The notes under the pieces: generated by a model
Told to the model about the DNA's origin: nothing
Seen by the model: only the letters and a program-made list of their open reading frames with translations
Databases searched by the model: none
Shown here: one piece after another, positions 6,852 through 11,520 of the stretch
Layout of the letters: the number at the start of each line of letters is the position of its first letter
Position numbering within the stretch: position 1 is the stretch's first letter
Position numbers and translations under genes: made by a program
NCBI GenBank assembly: GCA_045641505.1
Contig: JAZUHB010000112.1
Span: forward strand, 1 to 11,520
Length of the DNA stretch: 11,520 nt
Reading direction: 5' to 3'
Origin: JAZQNF01 sp045641505
GTDB lineage: Bacteria > Bacillota > Clostridia > Lachnospirales > Bianqueaceae

Positions 6852-6857
6852 CCTCCT
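6852..6857 (-). promoter_or_regulatory. Ribosome binding site fixing the recJ start
   Basis: AGGAGG on the minus strand lies six bases before the ATG at 6845. The longer possible start at 6875 falls close to the predicted transcript start near 6874 and would have no binding site, so the ATG at 6845 is preferred. Confidence 0.85.
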
Positions 6858-6880
6858 CTCTGCTTGAAAACACATTGTCT

Positions 6881-6909
6881 ATTTTATTCTTGCCGCCTGC
6901 AAAAGTCAA
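6881..6909 (-). promoter_or_regulatory. Sigma-A promoter of recJ-apt
   Basis: On the minus strand TTGACT (6904-6909) and TAAAAT (6881-6886) are 17 bases apart, each one mismatch from consensus. It starts only about ten bases after the T-run of the csp terminator, so csp and recJ-apt are separate units packed tightly. Confidence 0.85.
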
Positions 6910-6918
6910 TCTTCCCAC

Positions 6919-6949
6919 AAAAAACGGCGCCGCGTGATGCAGCGCCGTT
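6919..6949 (-). terminator. Intrinsic terminator of csp
   Basis: On the minus strand AACGGCGCTGC (6949-6939) pairs with GCGGCGCCGTT (6933-6923), 11 bp with one G-T pair and a 5-base loop; the T-run is six T at 6924-6919, two of them within the stem. It ends 30 bases beyond the csp stop. Confidence 0.93.
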
Positions 6950-6979
6950 CCGAGGTTTCGCAATATGTCGAAAGAATGA

Positions 6980-7177
6980 TTACTTCTTCACTACGTTGCT
7001 GGCCTGAGGTCCCTTGGGTCCGTTCTCGATTTCAAAGTCGACCGCCTGTCCCTCATCGAGCGTCTTGTAACCCTCGCCCTGGATCGCGGAGAAATGGACG
7101 AACACGTCCTCGCCGCCTTCCACAGAGATGAAGCCGTAACCTTTCTTAGAATCAAACCACTTCACAATGCCGGTCAT
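6980..7177 (-). CDS. csp: Cold shock protein (CspA/CspB family)
   Basis: 65 residues, a complete single cold-shock domain. These small beta-barrel proteins bind single-stranded RNA and DNA and act as RNA chaperones or transcription antiterminators, in some cases abundant at normal temperature as well. RNP1 is KGYGFIS (12-18) and RNP2 is VFVHF (25-29); the opening MTGIVKWFDSKKGYGFI is the family hallmark. AGGAGG lies before the ATG at 7177. It is monocistronic: strong promoter, short leader with a hairpin, and its own terminator. Divergent from the ABC-F gene. Which paralogue (CspA, B, C or D-like) cannot be told from one sequence. Confidence 0.97.
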   Translation of the reverse strand: MTGIVKWFDSKKGYGFISVEGGEDVFVHFSAIQGEGYKTLDEGQAVDFEIENGPKGPQASNVVKK

Positions 7178-7199
7178 ATGTTTCTTCCTCCTAAATTAC

Positions 7200-7215
7200 A
7201 TGCGGATTCCCGCAT
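7200..7215 (-). promoter_or_regulatory. Hairpin in the csp 5' leader
   Basis: On the minus strand ATGCGG (7215-7210) pairs perfectly with CCGCAT (7205-7200) around a GAAT loop. It lies in the roughly 44-base leader, about six bases before the AGGAGG site. Leader structures of csp mRNAs are known to affect stability and cold-dependent translation; a role here is inference. Confidence 0.5.
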
Positions 7216-7217
7216 CG

Positions 7218-7238
7218 ACTGTTAATCATCTTAACAGT
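7218..7238. repeat. Inverted repeat over the csp -10 box, possible operator
   Basis: ACTGTTAA (7218-7225) and TTAACAGT (7231-7238) are perfect 8-bp arms with a 5-base spacer. The repeat covers the -10 box (7228-7233) and the likely transcript start near 7221, so a bound protein would block RNA polymerase. Because the transcript would start inside it, an RNA hairpin role is less likely. Confidence 0.5.
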
Positions 7239-7256
7239 TATTTCGATCCGTGTCAA
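7228..7256 (-). promoter_or_regulatory. Sigma-A promoter of csp
   Basis: On the minus strand a consensus TTGACA (7251-7256), a 17-base spacer, and TAAGAT (7228-7233) with an extended TGT element. The perfect -35 suggests strong expression. Confidence 0.85.
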
Positions 7257-7293
7257 GAGTTTTTTATCATGAAAGCGAAAAACCGGCCGGGAC

Positions 7294-7322
7294 TTTTCAT
7301 TTCAGCGTTTTTCTGCTATGAT
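7294..7322 (+). promoter_or_regulatory. Probable sigma-A promoter of the ABC-F gene
   Basis: TATGAT (7317-7322) preceded by TGC as an extended -10, 17 bases from a weak -35, TTTTCA (7294-7299). Transcription would start near 7329. The leader to 7369 is about 40 bases and shows no attenuator or leader peptide. A GAAGGAG site (7356-7362) lies seven bases before the ATG. Confidence 0.65.
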
Positions 7323-7369
7323 ATATCGGTTGAAGGCGTAAGCCCTGATCGGAACGAAGGAGTACCCAA

Positions 7370-9262
7370 ATGATTCTGTCTGCCTCTTCCCTCGGGAAGG
7401 ATTTCGATGACAAGACCGTCCTGAAGGACGTGACCTTTCATCTGGAAGAAAAAGAAAAGATGGCCCTCATCGGCGTAAACGGCGCCGGGAAGACCACTTT
7501 TTTCCGTATCCTTCTGGGCGAGCTCGAGCCGGACCGCGGCTCGGTCAGCATCGTCCGCGGCACGCGCCTGGGCTATCTTCCGCAGATCTCCGATTACGAT
7601 TCGCCGAACCTGATCTACGATGAGCTTAGGAGCGTTTTCGCGCCCGTCATCCGGCTGGAGGAAGAGATCCGCGCCCTGGAGCGCCGGATTTCGGCCGCCC
7701 CGACCGACGCGCTCCTCGAGCGCTACGCGCGCTTGACCGAGGAATTCGAGGCAAAGCACGGCTACGAGATGGAAAGCCGCATCCGCGGCGTGCTCAAGGG
7801 CCTCGGCTTCAAGGACGAGGAATATTCGCTCCCCGTCTCCTCCCTCTCCGGCGGGCAGAAGGCCCGCGTCATGCTGGGCAAGCTCCTGCTGTCCGAGCCG
7901 GACGTGCTGCTGATGGACGAGCCGACCAACCACCTGGACATCGACGCGACGCAGTGGCTCGAGGGCTACCTCGCGTCCTTCCCCGGCGCCTGCATGATCA
8001 TCTCGCACGACCGCTACTTCCTCGACCGGCTCTGCACCCGCACGCTGGAGATCGAGCGCGGCGTGTCCACCCTCTACAACGGCAATTACAGCTACTATCA
8101 GAACGAAAAAGCCTTCCGCGAGAAGATCCGGATGCGCGAGTACGAGGCCCAGCAGGCCGAGATCAAGCGCCAGGAGGAGATCGCCGCCAGACTCCGTTCC
8201 TACAACACCGAAATGTTCATCAAGCGCGCCCAGAGCCGCGAAAAGCTCCTGGCGAAAATGGAGCGTATCGAAAAGCCGATCGCGCTCGACGCCTCGATGA
8301 AGCTGCACTTCCGGCCGCAGATCCGGAGCGCCGACGTCGTCTGCGAGGCAGAGGATGTCGCGAAGAGCTTCGGCGCGAACGAACTGTTCAAGGGGGTCTC
8401 GCTGAAGATCATGCGGGGCGAACGGGTCGCGCTGATCGGCGGCAACGGCATCGGCAAGACCACCTTCATCCGGATGCTGATGGGCGAAGAGCCGGCCTCC
8501 TCCGGCTTCCTCCGCCTCGGCGTCAAGGTCATCCCCGGCTACTACGATCAGACGCAGGAAAACCTGCACGATGACATGACCGTGCTGGACGAGATCTACA
8601 ACGCCTATCCCGAAATGACGCTGGGCGAGGTCCGCAACGTCCTCGGCTCCTTCCTCTTCCGCGGCGACGATGTGTTCAAGCCCGTCGGCGTGCTCTCCGG
8701 CGGCGAGCGCTCGCGCGTCTCCCTGTGCAAGATCATGCTCGGCGAGGCGAACTTCCTGCTGCTGGACGAGCCCACGAACCACCTGGACATCGTTTCGCGC
8801 CAGGTGCTGGAGGACAACCTGACCGATTACGAGGGGACGGTCCTCTTCGTCTCCCATGACCGCTATTTCATCAACCGCGTCGCGACCCGAATCCTGGAGC
8901 TTACGCCTCACGGCGTCGAGGAATACCTCGGCAACTACGACTTCTACCTGGAGCACAAGCGTGAGCCGCAGGAGACCGTCGTCGAGGCCGCCCTGCCCTC
9001 CGAGGCGAAAAAGGAGTACCTGAAACAGAAGCAGTCCGCCGGAGAGCTCCGCAGGCTCCGCACCCGCATCCGCCGGCTGGAGGACGAGATTTCCGCGGCG
9101 GAGGCCCGCATCGCCGAGATCAGCGACTGGATGCTCAAGCCGGAATACTACAACTTCCCGAACGCCTTCCGCGAACTCGAGGACGAGCGCACCCGCCTCA
9201 GCACCGAGATCGAGGACAAGATGGCGGAATGGGACGAGCTCAGCATGCTGGTCGATGAATAA
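7370..9262 (+). CDS. ABC-F family ATP-binding cassette protein (ribosome-associated)
   Basis: 630 residues with two fused ATPase domains and no membrane segments, the layout of ABC-F proteins, which enter the ribosomal E site to relieve stalling, help translation factors or, in some members, protect against antibiotics. Domain 1: Walker A GVNGAGKT (35-42), signature LSGGQ (159-163), Walker B LLMDEP (180-185), H213. A charged helical interdomain linker (about 240-310), the arm that reaches the peptidyl-transferase region, follows. Domain 2: GGNGIGKT (357-364), LSGGE (442-446), LLLDEP (463-468), H496. A C-terminal coiled coil rich in Arg and Glu spans about 550-625. Length and the coiled coil resemble Bacillus YdiF or E. 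coli Uup types more than short antibiotic-resistance members, but the subfamily cannot be settled by eye. The short leader without an attenuator also argues for a housekeeping role. Single gene, divergent from csp, convergent with thiI. Confidence 0.95.
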   Translation: MILSASSLGKDFDDKTVLKDVTFHLEEKEKMALIGVNGAGKTTFFRILLGELEPDRGSVSIVRGTRLGYLPQISDYDSPNLIYDELRSVFAPVIRLEEEIRALERRISAAPTDALLERYARLTEEFEAKHGYEMESRIRGVLKGLGFKDEEYSLPVSSLSGGQKARVMLGKLLLSEPDVLLMDEPTNHLDIDATQWLEGYLASFPGACMIISHDRYFLDRLCTRTLEIERGVSTLYNGNYSYYQNEKAFREKIRMREYEAQQAEIKRQEEIAARLRSYNTEMFIKRAQSREKLLAKMERIEKPIALDASMKLHFRPQIRSADVVCEAEDVAKSFGANELFKGVSLKIMRGERVALIGGNGIGKTTFIRMLMGEEPASSGFLRLGVKVIPGYYDQTQENLHDDMTVLDEIYNAYPEMTLGEVRNVLGSFLFRGDDVFKPVGVLSGGERSRVSLCKIMLGEANFLLLDEPTNHLDIVSRQVLEDNLTDYEGTVLFVSHDRYFINRVATRILELTPHGVEEYLGNYDFYLEHKREPQETVVEAALPSEAKKEYLKQKQSAGELRRLRTRIRRLEDEISAAEARIAEISDWMLKPEYYNFPNAFRELEDERTRLSTEIEDKMAEWDELSMLVDE

Positions 9263-9273
9263 ACGCAAATAAT

Positions 9274-9309
9274 AAAGCCCTGACGGCTTTCAAACCGTCA
9301 TGTCTTTTT
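9274..9309 (+). terminator. Weak terminator between ABC-F gene and thiI
   Basis: TGACGG (9281-9286) pairs with CCGTCA (9295-9300) around an 8-base loop, followed after four bases by five T (9305-9309). An alternative stem AAAGCC/GGCTTT (9274-9279 with 9285-9290) overlaps and excludes it. On the minus strand the tail is only GGGCTTTATT, so a terminator for thiI is less clear. Confidence 0.5.
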
Positions 9310-9321
9310 CGTTGCGCATTT

Positions 9322-10515
9322 TCAGTTCTCGCCGCCGATTTCGATGATCTCGGAATCGCGGACGCAGATGTCGATCTGCTCCTCCAGGTCGGGCAGATGG
9401 GTTTCGCTTTCCTCGATGGCGCTCATCTTCGGCTTCGTCACGGGATGCTTCGCGACGAAGATCGTGCAGCAATCCTCGTAGGGAAGGATGGAGGTCTCGA
9501 AGGTGCAGATCTGCCGGGAGATCTGAACGATCTCCTCCTTGTCGAAGCCGATCACGGGCCGAAACACCGGCATATCGCAGACCGCGTTCGTGCAGGCAAG
9601 GCTCTGCAGCGTCTGCGAGGCGACCTGACCCAGGCTTTCGCCGGTGATCAGCGCCTCCGCCTTTTCGTTGCGGGCGATCTTCTCGGCGATGCGCATCATC
9701 GCGCGGCGCATGATGATCGTGAGCTGATCGTGCGGGCATTTCTCGTAGATGTCGAGCTGGATCTGGGTGAAGGGCACGACGTAGAGGCGGATCGGGCCGC
9801 TGTAGCGGCTGACGAGCCGCGCCAGCTCGACCACCTTGTCCTTCGCGCGCTCGGAGGTATAGGGATGGGCATGGAAATAGACGGCGCAGAGATCGAGGCC
9901 GCGCTTGGCCATCATGTAGCCCGCGACCGGGCTGTCGATGCCGCCGGAAAGGAGCAGCGCGCCGCGTCCCGCCGAGCCCGCGGGCATGCCGCCGGGGCCG
10001 GGGAAGGTCTTCGAATAAACGTAGACCAGCGTGCGGAGCTCCACGAAGACGCGAAGCTCGGGCGTATGCACCTCGACCTTCCAGCCGGGGCAGGCGCCGA
10101 GGATCGCCTCGCCGCAGGAGGCAGCGATCTCCATGCTGTTCATCGGGTAATTCTTGTCGGCACGCTTCGATTCCACCTTGAAGGTATGGACGGAATCCGC
10201 GCCGTATTCGCGCAGGACGTAATCGACGGCGGCCGCGCGGAGGTCCTCGATCGCGTCGCTTTCGTGGACATCCACGGGGGAAATGCCGACGATGCCGAAG
10301 ACCTTCTGCAGCGCCTCCACGGCCTGCATCTGCCACTCATCGCAGGCGTTCTCGGGCTTCCGGACGAAAAGCCGGCCCTGCTCCTTGTCGATCCAGGGAT
10401 GGCCCAGGTCGCGCAGCGCGTGGCGCACGTTCTTCAGCAAGAGGTTTTCGAAATTGCGGCGGTTGTTGCCCTTGATGGCGATCTCGCCATACTTGATCAG
10501 AATGCCTTTATCCAT
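9322..10515 (-). CDS. thiI: tRNA 4-thiouridine synthase ThiI
   Basis: 397 residues. ThiI adenylates U8 of tRNA and exchanges oxygen for sulfur supplied as persulfide by a cysteine desulfurase; in some bacteria it also feeds thiamine thiazole synthesis. An N-terminal ferredoxin-like region (ILIKYGEIAIKGNNRRNFE, 5-23) leads into a THUMP RNA-binding domain (about 60-165). The PP-loop ATP site is LLLSGGIDSPVAGY (187-200), with later family motifs TGESLGQVASQTL (291-303) and PYEDCCTIF (345-353), whose cysteines are the likely catalytic ones. The C-terminal rhodanese domain of E. coli ThiI is missing, as usual in Firmicutes, where a dedicated desulfurase delivers sulfur. That partner is the gene directly upstream: its TAA abuts this ATG with no gap, and the only binding site is a weak GGTG six bases before, so translational coupling is likely. 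Confidence 0.95.
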   Translation of the reverse strand: MDKGILIKYGEIAIKGNNRRNFENLLLKNVRHALRDLGHPWIDKEQGRLFVRKPENACDEWQMQAVEALQKVFGIVGISPVDVHESDAIEDLRAAAVDYVLREYGADSVHTFKVESKRADKNYPMNSMEIAASCGEAILGACPGWKVEVHTPELRVFVELRTLVYVYSKTFPGPGGMPAGSAGRGALLLSGGIDSPVAGYMMAKRGLDLCAVYFHAHPYTSERAKDKVVELARLVSRYSGPIRLYVVPFTQIQLDIYEKCPHDQLTIIMRRAMMRIAEKIARNEKAEALITGESLGQVASQTLQSLACTNAVCDMPVFRPVIGFDKEEIVQISRQICTFETSILPYEDCCTIFVAKHPVTKPKMSAIEESETHLPDLEEQIDICVRDSEIIEIGGEN

Positions 10516-11520
10516 TTATTTCACCGTATAGCGGCGAAGCGCGGGCACGAGTTCCGCAAGAGCCCGGATGGCTTCGTCGATCTCACTTTCCGTAGTATAG
10601 CGGCCGAAGCTGAAGCGCAGCGCGCTGTCGATCTCCTTGGCCGACCGTCCGAGAGAGGCAAGCGTGGGGCTCTTCTCCGCGGGCTTGTTCGAGGCGCAGG
10701 CGCTGCCGGAGCTGACGTAAATGCCCTTGTCCTCCAGCGCGTGGAGGAGCACCTCGGAGCGGATGTCCTTGAACTCCAGGTTGAGGATGTGCGCGGCGCC
10801 CTCCTCCGGCTTCGGTCCGTTCACACGGACGTCGGGCAGAGCCGCCGTAACGCCCTCGTAAAGCCGGGTCTTGCAGGCCATCATCCGCGCCTGCAGCTCT
10901 TCCCGCATGGACCAAATCTCGGAGGCCGCCTGCGCAAAGCCGCAGATACCGGCGGTGTTTTCGGTGCCGGAGCGATAGCCCTTCTCCTGGCCGCCGCCGT
11001 AGATCAAGGGCGGAAGCGTGAGGCCCTTCCGGACGTAGAGAAGCCCTGTTCCCTTCGGGCCGTTGATCTTGTGAGCGCTCACGCTCAGAAGATCGATGCC
11101 GTATTTCACCGGATAGACCGGGAGCTTGCCGAAGCTCTGGACGGCGTCCACGTGGAAGAGCGCGCGCGGCGCCTTCTCGCGGATGAGCGCCCCCATCTCC
11201 GCGATCGGCTGGATGCAGCCGGTCTCGTTGTTGACGTGCAGGCAGGTCACCAAGGCGGTATCGGGGCGAAGCTTCGCGGCGAGATCATCGAGCAGGATCC
11301 GGCCGTATCCGTCATTTTCGAGATACTCGATTTCCCAGCCCTGAGAGGCCAGGTATTTCAGAGTTTCGCGCGTCGCGGAATGCTCGCCCTTCGAGGTCAG
11401 CACGTGACGCCCGACGTGTACGCGGGAACGGGCCGCGCCCCGAAGCGCCGTGTTCGTGCTTTCGGTGGCGCAGGAGGTGAAGGTGAGCGTTCCGGGCTCC
11501 ACGGCGAGGATCCCCGCAAG
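10516..11520 (-). CDS. Cysteine desulfurase, NifS/IscS family (5' end outside window)
   Basis: Partial: 334 residues are visible and the frame runs off the right edge. A GTG at 11502 is in frame but falls inside the conserved fold, so it is not the start; about 55 N-terminal residues appear to be missing. The enzyme removes sulfur from cysteine with pyridoxal phosphate and carries it as a cysteine persulfide. Visible residue numbering: cofactor-loop FTSCATES (14-21), EHSA (46-49), HVDAVQSFGKLP (123-134), the PLP-lysine motif SAHKINGPKG (148-157, Lys151), GTEN (185-188), and the catalytic loop SSGSACAS (270-277, Cys275). The immediate thiI downstream is the arrangement of Bacillus nifZ-thiI, where this desulfurase supplies sulfur for 4-thiouridine. 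A wider role in Fe-S assembly is possible if the genome has no other copy. The promoter is beyond the window. Confidence 0.93.
   Translation of the reverse strand, partial: LAGILAVEPGTLTFTSCATESTNTALRGAARSRVHVGRHVLTSKGEHSATRETLKYLASQGWEIEYLENDGYGRILLDDLAAKLRPDTALVTCLHVNNETGCIQPIAEMGALIREKAPRALFHVDAVQSFGKLPVYPVKYGIDLLSVSAHKINGPKGTGLLYVRKGLTLPPLIYGGGQEKGYRSGTENTAGICGFAQAASEIWSMREELQARMMACKTRLYEGVTAALPDVRVNGPKPEEGAAHILNLEFKDIRSEVLLHALEDKGIYVSSGSACASNKPAEKSPTLASLGRSAKEIDSALRFSFGRYTTESEIDEAIRALAELVPALRRYTVK

Noticed and set aside
7269..7300. ATGAAA...TTTCAT inverted arms and CCGGCCGG palindrome between the csp and ABC-F promoters
   Set aside because: The arms and the palindrome are not concentric, the arms are only 6 bp, and the stem is not followed by a T-run; chance is likely.
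7316..9268. 650-codon open frame on the minus strand opposite the ABC-F gene
   Set aside because: Again the codon-register shadow of a well-supported gene; composition is Val/Asp/Glu/Leu/Ala-rich without motifs.
11497..11502. GTG at 11502 as start of the cysteine desulfurase
   Set aside because: The frame continues to the window edge, there is no binding site upstream, and about 55 conserved residues before this point are expected in the family.
1..11520. Search for mobile elements, CRISPR, tRNA/rRNA genes, toxin-antitoxin or defence genes
   Set aside because: All coding space is accounted for by ten housekeeping genes, and no transposase, integrase, regular spaced repeat, tRNA-like fold or target-site duplication was seen.

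Overview
This window is a compact housekeeping segment from a GC-rich Gram-positive bacterium. It is most likely a low-G+C-lineage Firmicute (Clostridia type, for example a gut Oscillospirales or Lachnospirales relative) whose own genome has drifted to high GC. The signs are AGGAGG-type ribosome binding sites before almost every gene, several 17-bp-spaced sigma-A promoters (many with an extended TGn -10), and gene pairs typical of Firmicutes: rpsO-pnp with an ftsK/spoIIIE-type gene nearby, recJ-apt, and cysteine desulfurase-thiI. Species cannot be named from the sequence alone.

Layout, left to right. (1) 1-752, minus: N-terminal part of an FtsK/SpoIIIE DNA translocase, cut by the window edge. 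(2) 946-3126, minus: pnp, preceded at 3263-3526 by rpsO on the same strand, with a terminator and two further hairpins between them. (3) 3527-3756: divergent promoter region between rpsO and tcdA, with a structured rpsO leader. (4) 3757-4470, plus: tcdA, a tRNA-modifying ThiF-family enzyme. (5) 4471-4571: a short repeat cluster and a bidirectional terminator. (6) 4572-6845, minus: recJ then apt, an operon with its own promoter. (7) 6980-7177, minus: a cold shock protein gene as an independent unit. (8) 7370-9262, plus: an ABC-F ATPase, divergent from csp. (9) 9322-11520, minus: a NifS/IscS-type cysteine desulfurase (5' end outside the window) followed without a gap by thiI.

Functionally the window is dominated by RNA and translation. 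S15 and PNPase link ribosome assembly with RNA turnover. TcdA and ThiI plus its desulfurase modify tRNA. ABC-F proteins act on the ribosome, and CspA-type proteins are RNA chaperones. RecJ (single-strand DNA exonuclease), Apt (adenine salvage) and FtsK (chromosome segregation) complete the set.

I found no mobile element, CRISPR array, tRNA/rRNA gene, defence island or unfamiliar gene, and I do not think the window holds a new biological system. The points worth a second look are in the intergenic DNA: an inverted repeat between the back-to-back -35 boxes of rpsO and tcdA, an inverted repeat over the csp -10 box, structured rpsO and pnp leaders, and a triplicated 10-mer with intervening hairpins after tcdA. 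All coding stretches were recognised; no stretch longer than about 230 bases lacks a gene.
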